Of a stretch of 64,000 bases of DNA, positions 34,255 to 42,278 are shown in pieces. The position numbers were made by a program, and so were the translations under genes. Under the pieces are notes generated by a model, which did no database searches, had not been told where the DNA came from, and saw nothing but the letters and a program-made list of their open reading frames with translations. Origin of the DNA: Alphaproteobacteria bacterium (GTDB lineage: Bacteria > Pseudomonadota > Alphaproteobacteria > Caulobacterales > Hyphomonadaceae); assembly GCA_018827375.1 (NCBI GenBank), contig JAHJYW010000045.1, positions 124,001-188,000 of the forward strand. The letters are read 5' to 3'. How positions within the stretch are numbered: the stretch's first letter is position 1; each line of letters begins with the position of its first letter.

Positions 34255-34737
34255 TTAGGCAGCGCCGCCAGCCGTCTTCTTGCTGATCAGCTTTGGCTCA
34301 GATCTCGTCTCGTCCGTACCGATAGAGATCTTGCGTGGCTTCTTTTCCTCCGGCAGCTCGCGCACCAGATCGATGCGAAGCACGCCATGATCGAGCGCGG
34401 CGCCGGTCACGATAACGTGATCAGCGAGCTGGAAACGGCGGATGAAACTGCGCTGGGCAATGCCGCGATGGAGGAACTGTCGTCCATCGCCATCCTCGTT
34501 CTCACCTTTCTTGCCAGCGACAGTGAGCTGACCTTCCTTGGTTTCGATATCCAGATCGGCTTCCGTAAATCCGGCAACAGCAATCTCTATTGCGAAAGCA
34601 TTTTCGCCTGATCGCTCAATATTATAGGGGGGATAGCCCTGTGTACCGTCGAGACGCGACGCGGTGTCGATCATGTTGGCCATACGGTCAAAGCCAACCA
34701 TCGTCCGGTACAAGGGGGTCAAATCAATATTGCTCAT
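34255..34737 (-). CDS. Hsp20 small heat-shock protein (IbpA type)
   Basis: 160-residue alpha-crystallin-type chaperone that holds unfolding proteins. Start ATG 34737. N-terminal MSNIDLTPLYRTMVGFDRM is of the IbpA/class-A type; alpha-crystallin domain about 35-135 with YNIERSGENAFAIEIAVAGF, LTVAGKK, FIRRFQLADHVIVTGAALDHGVLRIDL; C-terminal PRKISI carries the I-x-I dimer-of-dimers motif. The 5' leader, about 140 bases, carries a probable thermosensor hairpin and a heat-shock sigma-factor promoter (see separate entries). Own terminator at 34200-34230; monocistronic. Confidence 0.95.
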   Translation of the reverse strand: MSNIDLTPLYRTMVGFDRMANMIDTASRLDGTQGYPPYNIERSGENAFAIEIAVAGFTEADLDIETKEGQLTVAGKKGENEDGDGRQFLHRGIAQRSFIRRFQLADHVIVTGAALDHGVLRIDLVRELPEEKKPRKISIGTDETRSEPKLISKKTAGGAA

Positions 34738-34742
34738 GGGAA

Positions 34743-34790
34743 CAGTCCTCTCGTTTGAAGCAACTGTGAGAGACCTGAAGCAGGCAGGTC
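34743..34790 (-). promoter_or_regulatory. ROSE-like RNA thermometer upstream of hsp20
   Basis: Read on the minus strand, a hairpin at 34766-34743 pairs CAGU with ACUG, then UUGCUU with the Shine-Dalgarno GAGGA so that the middle G is left unpaired; the loop is short. This UUGCU-against-AGGA pairing with one bulged G is the hallmark of ROSE elements, and the stem ends five bases before the AUG. A second hairpin GACCUG/CAGGUC lies just upstream at 34790-34772. Heating would melt the weak stem and free the ribosome site. Confidence 0.65.
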
Positions 34791-34884
34791 CTCGGTTCGT
34801 CTCGGGCCATATGAACACCCAGCCCGTCATCGGCGCTGGCATATCTCCCGGTCTCGGCCCGCATTGCAGCACCGTGACAATTAG

Positions 34885-34913
34885 TATTTGGGTAGCGTAA
34901 GGGGGTGTTCAAG
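34885..34913 (-). promoter_or_regulatory. Possible sigma-32 (RpoH) promoter of hsp20
   Basis: On the minus strand CTTGAA (34913-34908) is followed after 15 bases by CCCAAATA (34892-34885), close to the RpoH pattern CTTGAA-N13-17-CCCCATNT. Transcription would start near 34878, giving a leader of about 140 bases that contains the thermosensor. It overlaps the promoter area of the divergent lipoprotein gene at 34935. Confidence 0.5.
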
Positions 34914-34934
34914 ATGTGGATCAAGGAGAACGCA

Positions 34935-35822
34935 ATGAAGAATTTCCTGTTGGCGGGTGCTGCTTTCGGCATGCTCGCGGCCTGTGGGCCATCAGAGACG
35001 CCGGCGCCGGTCGAAACGCCCGCCGCTGAAGTCCCCGAAGTGGTTGTCCTCAACCCGCTTGAGGTCGCGGTAAATGATCCGGGCCGTTCGGATGCCGAGA
35101 AGGCCCGGGACATGTGGCGCCACCCGGCCGAAACGCTGGAATTCTTCGCGGTCGAACCTGATGATACCGTCGTGGAAATCTGGCCTGGCGGTGGCTGGTA
35201 CACCAACATTCTTGCGCCTTACCTCGCTGCCGGTGGCGGCACGCTGGTGGCAGCAGGCTTCGACCCTGCAGCCGCTCCAGATGAAGAGCGCAAACAACGC
35301 ACGCTCGACCGCCTCGCCGAGTTCAAGGCCAATTATGCCGACCCTAAATATGGCACGATTGAATATAGCGCCTTTTCAGGCGTCAGCGGCCCGCTGACCG
35401 AAGCCGGTACAGCCGATGCGGTCCTCACCTTCCGGAACGTCCATAACTGGATGTCGGGCGGCTATACCGAAAAATTCTTCACCGATGCCTTTGCCGCCCT
35501 GAAACCAGGTGGCGTACTAGGCGTGGTCGAGCACCGCCTGCCATCGACGGCGACGCAGGACCCAACCGGCTCGACAGGTTATGTGCACGAAGACTTCGTC
35601 AAGGCGCGCGCGATTGCCGCTGGTTTTGAATTCGTCGGCGCCAGCGAGATCAACGCCAACCCGGCTGACACGACCGAGCATCCTTTTGGCGTCTGGACCC
35701 TGCCACCGGTCAGCACGACTGCTGACTCGGATGGAAATACGCCGGAAGGCTTCGATGCCGCCCTCTATGCCGATATCGGCGAGAGCGACCGGATGACGCT
35801 CAAATTCGTCAAGCCTGAATAG
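34935..35822 (+). CDS. Lipoprotein with class I methyltransferase-like fold
   Basis: 295 residues from ATG 34935 with AAGGAG seven bases upstream. Signal peptide with lipobox LAAC at about residues 15-18, then a Pro/Ala/Glu-rich linker, then a Rossmann-type domain: DDTVVEIWPGGGWYTNILAPYL resembles methyltransferase motif I, later ADAVLTFRNVHNWMSGG and FFTDAFAALKPGGVLGVVEHR motifs IV-VI. The protein is predicted to be exported, while SAM is cytoplasmic, so either the cofactor differs or the fold is reused. Such exported proteins are known as a family but without function. Followed by a strong hairpin terminator. Confidence 0.85.
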   Translation: MKNFLLAGAAFGMLAACGPSETPAPVETPAAEVPEVVVLNPLEVAVNDPGRSDAEKARDMWRHPAETLEFFAVEPDDTVVEIWPGGGWYTNILAPYLAAGGGTLVAAGFDPAAAPDEERKQRTLDRLAEFKANYADPKYGTIEYSAFSGVSGPLTEAGTADAVLTFRNVHNWMSGGYTEKFFTDAFAALKPGGVLGVVEHRLPSTATQDPTGSTGYVHEDFVKARAIAAGFEFVGASEINANPADTTEHPFGVWTLPPVSTTADSDGNTPEGFDAALYADIGESDRMTLKFVKPE

Positions 35823-35831
35823 GCCTGTCTC

Positions 35832-35859
35832 CTCCCCGGACCGGGAACGGTCCGGGGAG
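35832..35859 (+). terminator. Hairpin terminator after the lipoprotein methyltransferase-like gene
   Basis: CTCCCCGGACC (35832-35842) and GGTCCGGGGAG (35849-35859) form an 11-base-pair stem with a six-base loop, nine bases after the stop; a pyrimidine-rich stretch CCCTTCTATTT follows. Confidence 0.75.
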
Positions 35860-35920
35860 ACCCTTCTATTTACAGACTGTCCCCGTGAAGCACCACGGAA
35901 GCACCCGAGTTACGCCCCAA

Positions 35921-36535
35921 ATGACACTCCAGACACTTTTCCCGACCCTCATCCGCCATGCGGAAGTCGGCGATGACCCCTTGCGGGCCTCGCTCGAAAA
36001 AGTGTGCTGGCTGCTCGAAGACGAGGATGAAGCCGGCAATGACTGGTGCGATAGCGAGGGCTATGACGGCTACACGTCCTATGCCTCGCTCGATGACCTG
36101 CCGGAGCGCTTCCCCGAGATCGCCGAACTGAAGGGTTTCCTCGATACAGAGGTAGAGGCTTACGCACGCGATCTTCATTGGGACATGCAGGATCAGACGC
36201 TCGAGCTGAACGGGCTATGGGTCAATATCCTTGGCGAGAGCGGCAGCCATTCGGGCCATATCCACCCCGGAAGCGTCATCTCCGGAACCTATTATGTCAG
36301 CATACCGGAGGGCGCAGGCCAGCTCAAGTTCGAGGATCCCCGCCTCGCCTTCATGATGGCTGCCCCGCAGCCCGAAGACGACGCACCTGAAGCCGCTCGT
36401 CGCTTCGTCTATGTCACCCCCACCCAAGGGCACGCCATGTTCTGGGAAAGCTGGCTGCGCCATGAAGTGATGCCAAACCGGAGCGACATTCCGCGGCTTT
36501 CCATCAGCTTCAACTATGCAATCAAGCGGGACTAA
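35921..36535 (+). CDS. 2OG-Fe(II) oxygenase-type protein (TIGR02466-like)
   Basis: 204 residues from ATG 35921, matching the family start MxLxxLFPT; a GTG at 35885 would extend it by 12 codons. Pattern of TIGR02466 proteins: LFPTLIRHAEV, NDWCDSEGYDGYTSYASLDDL, LWVNILGESGSHSGHIHPGSVISGTYYV with two His near residue 115, and the C-terminal WLRHEVMPNR...RLSISFNYA with a His and Arg for iron and 2-oxoglutarate. Substrate unknown. It stands between a terminator and ppa on the plus strand. Confidence 0.8.
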   Translation: MTLQTLFPTLIRHAEVGDDPLRASLEKVCWLLEDEDEAGNDWCDSEGYDGYTSYASLDDLPERFPEIAELKGFLDTEVEAYARDLHWDMQDQTLELNGLWVNILGESGSHSGHIHPGSVISGTYYVSIPEGAGQLKFEDPRLAFMMAAPQPEDDAPEAARRFVYVTPTQGHAMFWESWLRHEVMPNRSDIPRLSISFNYAIKRD

Positions 36536-36674
36536 ACCTCCCGCCTGTCCCGCAGTCTGAATCCTCGGTTAACCCTCTGGGACACCGCGAACTCTTGACC
36601 TGAGCGCTGTGACAGGCCATCCGGCTCGCCAGCAAATTCAATTCCTCCCTGATCAGACAAGCGAGCTTCGTCCC

Positions 36675-37205
36675 ATGGACCTTTCCAAGATCTCAACCGG
36701 CCAGAACCCACCTGATGACCTGAACGTGCTGATCGAAGTGCCGCTGGGCGGCGACCCGATCAAGTATGAGATCGACAAGGCCTCCGGCGCCATGTTCGTC
36801 GACCGCTATCTCTACACCGAGATGCGCTATCCCTGTAATTACGGCTTCGTGCCCCACACGCTGAGCCTCGATGGCGATCCGATTGACGTGATGGTCGTTG
36901 GCAATCGTCCGCTCGTTCCGGGCAGTGTGGTGCGTGCGCGTCCTGTCGGCGTCCTGATGATGACGGATGACAAGGGCCCCGACGAGAAGATCCTCGCCGT
37001 GCCTCACAACAAGCTGACGTCTTACTACGACAAGATCGCAACTTATCACGACCTGCCGCAGACCCTGATCGACAAGACCGCGCACTTCTTCGAGCACTAC
37101 AAGGATCTCGAAAAAGGCAAGTGGACGCGTATCGAGGGCTGGTATGGCATCGAGAAAGCGCGTGAGTTGATCTCACTTGCTGTCGAGCGCGGCAAAAAAG
37201 GCTAA
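36675..37205 (+). CDS. ppa: Inorganic pyrophosphatase
   Basis: Soluble class I pyrophosphatase that hydrolyses PPi and drives biosynthesis. 176 residues from ATG 36675; an upstream in-frame ATG (36609) lacks a convincing binding site and extends beyond the family start. The signature with three metal-binding aspartates reads LDGDPIDVMVV; NVLIEVPLGGDPIKYEIDK and ILAVPHNKL are also present, and the C-terminal YGIEKARELI helix closes the domain. The following LysE-type gene starts 22 bases later and may be co-transcribed. Confidence 0.96.
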   Translation: MDLSKISTGQNPPDDLNVLIEVPLGGDPIKYEIDKASGAMFVDRYLYTEMRYPCNYGFVPHTLSLDGDPIDVMVVGNRPLVPGSVVRARPVGVLMMTDDKGPDEKILAVPHNKLTSYYDKIATYHDLPQTLIDKTAHFFEHYKDLEKGKWTRIEGWYGIEKARELISLAVERGKKG

Positions 37206-37226
37206 ACTCACACGGCGGTCGCTTTC

Positions 37227-37850
37227 ATGGACTTAACCGTCTGGCTTGCGCTGCTCGCGTTGTTTTTTGCTGGCGGCCTTACGCCTGGTCCCGCCGTTAT
37301 GATGGTGATGAGCACGTCCCTGCGTTACGGCGCAGTGACTGCGCTTGTTCCAGCTGTCGGCGTATCGACCGCCAATCTCGTCTGGATCACTCTGGCGGCG
37401 ACAGGCCTCGCGACTTTCGCGGCGAGTGCGCCGACTTTGCTGCTTGCCCTGAAACTGGCCGGACTGGTTTTTATTGGGTGGCTTGCCTGGACAATGGCTA
37501 CGGGCGATCCGTCACAGCCACGTGCCAGCGCCGCGCAAGCGCCCCCCAAGGCCAGCCTGTTTGGACGCGGCATTGGCCTGCAATTGCTGAACCCGAATGC
37601 ACTTGTATTTTTCGGCTTGTTGCTGCCCAGCTATTTCGACGCCGATCATCCTGTCGTCATGCAGGCTGGCATCATCATGGCCACTGTAACGGCAACGGAA
37701 ATGCTAGGCCTGACAGTCTATGCCTGGGCAGCTGATGCCATGAATCATCGCTTCCAGAATCCGGCCTTTGCGCTCTGGTTCAACCGCGCCGCTGCAGCTG
37801 CGATGCTTGTTTCAGCCGGCTTCGCCGCCTTCCTGACGACGGCTAAATAG
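37227..37850 (+). CDS. LysE/RhtB family exporter
   Basis: 207-residue inner-membrane exporter with about six helices: LALLALFFAGGLTPGPAVMMVM start, VLTALVPAVGVSTANLVW-like second helix, and the C-terminal AAAAMLVSAGFAAFLTT. The GLTPGPA motif at about residues 13-19 is the LysE signature. Exports amino acids or related compounds, substrate unknown. Follows ppa by 22 bases; its 3' end overlaps the convergent carbonic anhydrase gene by 8 bases. Confidence 0.9.
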   Translation: MDLTVWLALLALFFAGGLTPGPAVMMVMSTSLRYGAVTALVPAVGVSTANLVWITLAATGLATFAASAPTLLLALKLAGLVFIGWLAWTMATGDPSQPRASAAQAPPKASLFGRGIGLQLLNPNALVFFGLLLPSYFDADHPVVMQAGIIMATVTATEMLGLTVYAWAADAMNHRFQNPAFALWFNRAAAAAMLVSAGFAAFLTTAK

Positions 37851-38469
37851 CGGAAATCACTTCGAAATGGCCTGTTTTCGCATTCCGCCAGTGAAGCTCG
37901 CCATGAACGATGGCAAACCACGCACCATGCAGCGAAAGGTCCCCGGCTTCGACGCGGCGCGCAACGAACGGAAAGCTCATCAGATTCGTCAGTGACACTT
38001 CGATGCCTTCCAGCTCGAGGGCGAATTGAGGATTGACGGACCCGCTCTGCGCCACACGCTCCCTTGCCGATTCCAGGAGGCTGACCCACGGCGTCACGAA
38101 TTCGCCAATCTCCGGATTGCCACCGCCGCCGAGGGAAGCTGCAATGCCCCCGCAACCGCCGTGCCCCATGACCACGATATTGCCAACCTTCAGCACGTTG
38201 ACGGCATATTCGAGTGCAGCACTGACACCATGCAGGCCGCCATCGGGCTCGTAGGGCGGCACGAGATTGGCCACGTTGCGCACGACAAACAGTTGGCCCG
38301 GCGCGGCATCGAAGATGTCCGATGGCTCGGCGCGGCTGTCAGCGCACGCGATCAGCATGATGTTCGGGTCCTGCCCTTGGCCAAGTTCGCGATAAAGGCT
38401 TGCCTGCTCGGCATAGGCCCCGGTGCGAAACCGCCGGTAGCCTGAAATCAGGTCATCAATCGATCTCAT
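37843..38469 (-). CDS. Beta-class carbonic anhydrase
   Basis: Hydrates CO2 to bicarbonate; cytoplasmic. 208 residues. Zinc ligands Cys42 (in IACADSR, with Asp44 and Arg46 as the active-site dyad), His103 and Cys106 (GHGGCGG) are all present, and VVRNVANLVPP, GLHGVSAALEYAV are typical. The divergent TetR gene starts 150 bases away. Likely supplies bicarbonate for carboxylases. Confidence 0.95.
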   Translation of the reverse strand: MRSIDDLISGYRRFRTGAYAEQASLYRELGQGQDPNIMLIACADSRAEPSDIFDAAPGQLFVVRNVANLVPPYEPDGGLHGVSAALEYAVNVLKVGNIVVMGHGGCGGIAASLGGGGNPEIGEFVTPWVSLLESARERVAQSGSVNPQFALELEGIEVSLTNLMSFPFVARRVEAGDLSLHGAWFAIVHGELHWRNAKTGHFEVISAI

Positions 38470-38540
38470 CTGACATATTCCTGTGTCTGCGCGGCTTGCC
38501 TAATCGATATTGAGCAATCAGCAAGCTGAATTGGGACAAA

Positions 38541-38567
38541 TTGTTAGCGATATGTCTATAATAACAA
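38541..38567. promoter_or_regulatory. Dyad with TATAAT upstream of the TetR gene
   Basis: TTGTTA (38541-38546) and TAACAA (38562-38567) form an inverted repeat with a 15-base spacer, and TATAAT (38557-38562) overlaps its right arm. It lies 52 bases before the TetR start, in the gap to carbonic anhydrase: a candidate self-operator. Confidence 0.4.
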
Positions 38568-38618
38568 AATAGGCATCATGGGACCCATGACCATTCCTCG
38601 CCTTTCCAGGAGACTTCA

Positions 38619-39218
38619 ATGGCGACTACGACCGACGGCTCCAAGACCTCCCGCAAGGGCCCGACGCGCAGCGAAGAATCGAAAGCCGCGATCCTTGAAG
38701 CCACGCGCGTTGAAATGGCCGAAACGGGCTGGCGCGGCTTTAGCGTTGATAGCGTTGCCAAACGGGCAAGCGCGTCGAAACAGACGATCTACCGTTGGTG
38801 GCCTTCGATCGGCGCCATGTGTGTGGACGCCGCGCTCGCGCTGATTCCGGACAGTCCTGACGGTGGCCGCGACCCACAGGAACGTTTGACGGCCCTGATC
38901 GTGCCGCTGGAGGCCACGGCGCGGACCGGGCAGGGACATGCCGTTTTGCGCGTGGCCCTTCTGGCGGCAGTCGACGACAAGGAAGCCGGGGAAGTCTGGC
39001 GCGCATGGATTGGTCGGGACATCCGCCAACCCCTGCGCATGCTGCTCGCGGAACTCGCTGGCAAGAAGGTTATCCGACGCGATTTCGACCTTGATGAAGT
39101 GCTGGAACTGCTGCTGGGACCGCTCTGGCATCGCCTGATGATCATGAGGGCGCCTGTCCGCGAAGGCTTTTGCGCCGAACAGGCGGGTAACTTCCTGAGA
39201 GTTTACGCAACCTTCTGA
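38619..39218 (+). CDS. TetR-family transcriptional regulator
   Basis: 199 residues. Helix-turn-helix about 20-65: ESKAAILEATRVEMAETGW, GFSVDSVAKRASASKQTIYRWW, the usual TetR signature; the C-terminal ligand domain (PLRMLLAELAGK, ELLLGPLWHRLMI) is of the TetR_C type used by many small-molecule repressors. CAGGAGA lies seven bases before the ATG. It is followed by an acyltransferase gene on the same strand; whether it controls this or the divergent carbonic anhydrase is not shown. Confidence 0.92.
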   Translation: MATTTDGSKTSRKGPTRSEESKAAILEATRVEMAETGWRGFSVDSVAKRASASKQTIYRWWPSIGAMCVDAALALIPDSPDGGRDPQERLTALIVPLEATARTGQGHAVLRVALLAAVDDKEAGEVWRAWIGRDIRQPLRMLLAELAGKKVIRRDFDLDEVLELLLGPLWHRLMIMRAPVREGFCAEQAGNFLRVYATF

Positions 39219-39285
39219 GCGACCCTCACCGTCAAACTGCATGATTCTTGCACGGATCTTCGAAAGTCTACGGAGACCGCAGGAA

Positions 39286-40335
39286 ATGCCAGTGGGACGT
39301 TTAAATTGGGTCGATACCGCAAAAGGTGTGTGTATCATTCTCGTGGTCGCCCTGTTCACAACGCAGGGTTATGGCGCGCTGGGATCGCAGGGCGGCTGGA
39401 TGAACACTGTCGTCAACTGGGCTCACCCCTTCCTGATGCCGGCGTTTTTCTTTCTCTCTGCGCTCTTTCTCAACAGAACAGTTTTTGGTCCGCCAAAGCA
39501 CTACATGGATCGCAAGATCCTCCATTTCGTCTATTTTTACGTTGTCTGGCTCGTGTTGCAGGATGTGATCCTGAACAGCGCGCTTCTGTTTAGCGCCCCG
39601 CGGATGTTCCTTGCCGAACTCGTCGCTGCGCTTATTGAACCGCGCGACAGTCTCCTGCTCGTCTATATGCTGACCGTCTTTCACGCCGTAACCTGGCTGT
39701 TCAGACGTGTTCCCGCACGCAAAGTCATTACCGTCGCAGCAATCCTGCAGATCGCCTTTGCCACCGGCTGGGTTGAGACGGGATCAATCGTGCTCAACGA
39801 ATTCTGCCGCTGGTATGTCTTCTTCCTGTCGGGATTCATGGGCGCGCCAATTGTCTTTGAGATGGCGGAACGGGTGGCAGGGCACGCCGCGCAAACATGG
39901 CGCGTCTTGCTTGGCTGGATGATTGCCAATGCCGCGTTTGTCGGCCTGCATGTTGCGGGACTGCCGCTGATAAGCCTGGCGCTTGGTTTCGCGGGGGTCG
40001 GCGCGATAATCGGATTTGGCCTGATGCTTTCGCGTGTGAAATGGCTGTCCATGATTGGATACGCCGGGCGCCACTGCCTCATCATCTATCTCACGTGCGC
40101 CATCCCCGTCACGTTGATGCAGTACGGACTGGTCTCGACAGGCAATATAGAGGGCGCAGGTATCAATGCTCTGGTTACAGCGCTTGTCGCGATCGCCTTG
40201 TCACTTGGCTTCCATCGCCTGGTCAGCCGGACACATTTGAATGTGCTCTATCGCAGGCCAATGCGCCTGCGTCTGAAATCCGCAAGGCTCGGCCGCTCAT
40301 CTGGCCTGCTGCCTCCGCCACCCTCAGCAGCGTAG
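39286..40335 (+). CDS. Acyltransferase-3 family membrane protein
   Basis: 349 residues from ATG 39286 (an ATG at 39241 would add 15). About ten membrane helices, beginning LNWVDTAKGVCIILVVALFTTQ, the R/K-W-(V/I)-D-xx-KG-xx-I motif of acyltransferase_3 proteins, then AHPFLMPAFFFLSALFLN, ILHFVYFYVVWLVL, and the late GYAGRHCLIIYL segment. Transfers acyl groups to membrane or surface sugars or peptidoglycan. Follows the TetR gene and may be its target. The C-terminus is Arg-rich and short. Confidence 0.88.
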   Translation: MPVGRLNWVDTAKGVCIILVVALFTTQGYGALGSQGGWMNTVVNWAHPFLMPAFFFLSALFLNRTVFGPPKHYMDRKILHFVYFYVVWLVLQDVILNSALLFSAPRMFLAELVAALIEPRDSLLLVYMLTVFHAVTWLFRRVPARKVITVAAILQIAFATGWVETGSIVLNEFCRWYVFFLSGFMGAPIVFEMAERVAGHAAQTWRVLLGWMIANAAFVGLHVAGLPLISLALGFAGVGAIIGFGLMLSRVKWLSMIGYAGRHCLIIYLTCAIPVTLMQYGLVSTGNIEGAGINALVTALVAIALSLGFHRLVSRTHLNVLYRRPMRLRLKSARLGRSSGLLPPPPSAA

Positions 40336-40344
40336 CGCCACAGG

Positions 40345-40893
40345 CTACTTGGCGCGATGCCAGACCATCAAGGGATCGAAAGCGCCCGTTTCGGCCGCCT
40401 TTTGCAGCTGGGCGATCTGGTCTGATACGACATTCTTGGCCTGACCCGGCATAGGCGCATTATAGAGCGCCTGATCGAGACGGCAGATCTGTTCGAACAG
40501 GGCTTCAGAACGCGCCACAAGCTCCAGAAAGCGCTGCGGCAGCCCCTTGTCGCGCTGCGCTTCGGCATCAAGCGGCGGATCATCGCGGTTGACGCGATAC
40601 TTGCGGGCAGACGCATCCTCGCGGCGCATTTCGCCATCGCGCACGGCTTTTTGCATGACCAGCCAGCTCGCAGCCTGCATCAGGCGCGTTGTCAGCTCCA
40701 TGCTCCACGCGGAATAGGTGAGTCCTGCCTCGCGCGGCAGGGTGCGGGCATGATCACGGCCCGGGCCGTCGAGATAGGAAGCTGTTTCCTCAACCAGCGC
40801 CATGCCCTTCGCGAACACAGTGTCGAAAAGTTTCCCGCCGGTGAACGAGTTGAGGCTGTCGGAGCCGTTATCGGGTGACCCGTTTGCCGCCAT
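40345..40893 (-). CDS. rcdA: Regulator of CtrA degradation RcdA (DUF1465)
   Basis: 182 residues from ATG 40893. In Caulobacter RcdA is an adaptor that, with PopA and CpdR, helps bring CtrA to the ClpXP protease at the start of S phase. The family pattern is clear: LFDTVFAKGMALVEETASYLDG, YSAWSMELTTRLMQAASWLVMQKAV, the RRED...KYRVNRDD stretch and FLELVARSEALFEQICRLD; three-helix bundle. It lies 7-9 kb from an origin with CtrA boxes. Upstream, a DUF1192 gene on the same strand is about 60 bases away, so the two may form one unit. Confidence 0.9.
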   Translation of the reverse strand: MAANGSPDNGSDSLNSFTGGKLFDTVFAKGMALVEETASYLDGPGRDHARTLPREAGLTYSAWSMELTTRLMQAASWLVMQKAVRDGEMRREDASARKYRVNRDDPPLDAEAQRDKGLPQRFLELVARSEALFEQICRLDQALYNAPMPGQAKNVVSDQIAQLQKAAETGAFDPLMVWHRAK

Positions 40894-40956
40894 CTTCAAG
40901 ACCTCAGAACACAAATTGCAATCTCAATACTTAAGTCATAACCCGTTTCCGAGGAC

Positions 40957-41136
40957 TTAACTCTTTTCGCCAAACAGGGCATCGGCCGCAGATTTCTGGG
41001 CCTCTTTCCGCTTAAGTTCAGCCTCGCATGCCTCTATCTGACCGCGCAATACGCTGATGCGGGAATAAAGCTCGTCAATGGACATCTGATCGAGTGTCTG
41101 GCCGCGGTTTGTCAGGATTGGTTCTTCTTCAAACAA
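40957..41136 (-). CDS. DUF1192 small protein, TTG start
   Basis: 59 residues beginning at TTG 41136, chosen because AAGGAGAGG lies just before it and because the resulting length matches the DUF1192 family (about 60). It reads FEEEPILTNRGQTLDQMSID then ELYSRISVLRGQIEACEAELKRKEA, a short coiled coil, and ends SAADALFGEKS. DUF1192 proteins have no known role but occur widely in alphaproteobacteria, often beside a quinone-oxidoreductase gene as here. Divergent from the oxidoreductase, 101 bases apart. Confidence 0.8.
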   Translation of the reverse strand: MFEEEPILTNRGQTLDQMSIDELYSRISVLRGQIEACEAELKRKEAQKSAADALFGEKS

Positions 41137-41237
41137 GGGGCCTCTCCTTCTCTGCTTTCGGCGTCGGGCTTTCATAAAACCAGAAAGGCGGGCTAGAAGC
41201 GACTCCCCGACCGCCATTTTCCTGAAGGACCGACGCC

Positions 41238-42212
41238 ATGACCGAGATGATGAAAGCCGTAATCGTGGAGGACGGCGCACCGCTCCGTCTTGGAGACGTT
41301 GAAGCGCCCGTTCTCAAATCGGGCGAAGTGCTCGTGAAGGTCGCGGCCGCTGGCCTTAACCGCGCAGACCTGATCCAGCGCAAGGGCGCCTATCCGCCAC
41401 CGCCCGGCGCATCCAAGATCATGGGGCTGGAAATTTCCGGCCACATCCAGTCGCTTGGCGAAGGTGTCACGCGCTGGAAGGTTGGTGATGCAGTGTGCGG
41501 CCTGCTCGCAGGCGGCGGTTATGCCGAACTCGCAGCCGTTGACCAGGGCTCACTCCTTCCCATCCCCGAAGGCATGGACATGGCAACAGCCGCCTGTTTT
41601 CCGGAGGCCCTTTTCACCGCGTGGGCCAATGTGTTTGACAGGGTCGGGCTGAAGGCAGGCGAGGATTTTCTCTGCCATGGCGGCACAAGCGGCATCGGCG
41701 TCATGGCGATCCAGATGGCGCGTGTTGCGGGCGCAGGGGAGATTTTCGCCACAGCGGGCAGTGACGAGAAGTGCGCGCTCGCGGCAGAGTTGGGCGCTGA
41801 TCGGGCGATCAATTACAAGACCGAGGATTTCGAGGCTGTTGTGCGGGAGGCCGGCGGCGCCGATGTCACGCTCGACATGGTCGGCGGCGACTATGTGCAG
41901 AAGAATATCGGCGCGGCGAAAGTCGACGGCCGGATCGTCAATATCGCCTACCAGAATGGCTTCACGGCCGAGGTCAACTTCGCTCCGGTCCTGATGAAAC
42001 GCCTCACGCTGGCCGCGACCACCCTGCGTGCGCGCCCAGTGCCGGAAAAACAACGTATCCGCGACGCCGTTGAAAAGGATTTCTGGCCGCATGTGGTGTC
42101 AGGCCGGATCAAGCCTGTCCTGGACAAGACCTTTGCCATTACAGACGCTGAGGCAGCCCAAGCCTATATGGCGAAAGGCGTCCATTCCGGGAAGATCATC
42201 CTGACGCTCTGA
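41238..42212 (+). CDS. NAD(P)H quinone oxidoreductase (zeta-crystallin/PIG3-like MDR)
   Basis: 324 residues, zinc-free medium-chain reductase. N-terminal catalytic domain with VLVKVAAAGLNRADLIQRKGAYPPPPG and ISGHIQSLGEGV; Rossmann domain with FLCHGGTSGIGVMAIQMARVAG (nucleotide-binding GGTSGIG), SDEKCALAAELGADRAINYKTEDF, and VNIAYQNG-type final part. Reduces quinones or enoyl substrates with NADPH. No zinc cysteines. AGGA lies nine bases before the ATG. Three cell-cycle-related genes surround it (rcdA, DUF1192, trcR). Confidence 0.93.
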   Translation: MTEMMKAVIVEDGAPLRLGDVEAPVLKSGEVLVKVAAAGLNRADLIQRKGAYPPPPGASKIMGLEISGHIQSLGEGVTRWKVGDAVCGLLAGGGYAELAAVDQGSLLPIPEGMDMATAACFPEALFTAWANVFDRVGLKAGEDFLCHGGTSGIGVMAIQMARVAGAGEIFATAGSDEKCALAAELGADRAINYKTEDFEAVVREAGGADVTLDMVGGDYVQKNIGAAKVDGRIVNIAYQNGFTAEVNFAPVLMKRLTLAATTLRARPVPEKQRIRDAVEKDFWPHVVSGRIKPVLDKTFAITDAEAAQAYMAKGVHSGKIILTL

Positions 42213-42278
42213 GACGCATGCCTTTTCATTCAGCTTTGCATGTTCTATAATGTTTTCAGGTTCCAAGCTTGCCTGAAA

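Noticed and set aside
40931-40960. TTAAGTC and GACTTAA inverted repeat between rcdA and DUF1192, considered as a CtrA site
   Set aside because: Spacing does not give TTAA-N7-TTAA, and part of it is the DUF1192 stop codon.
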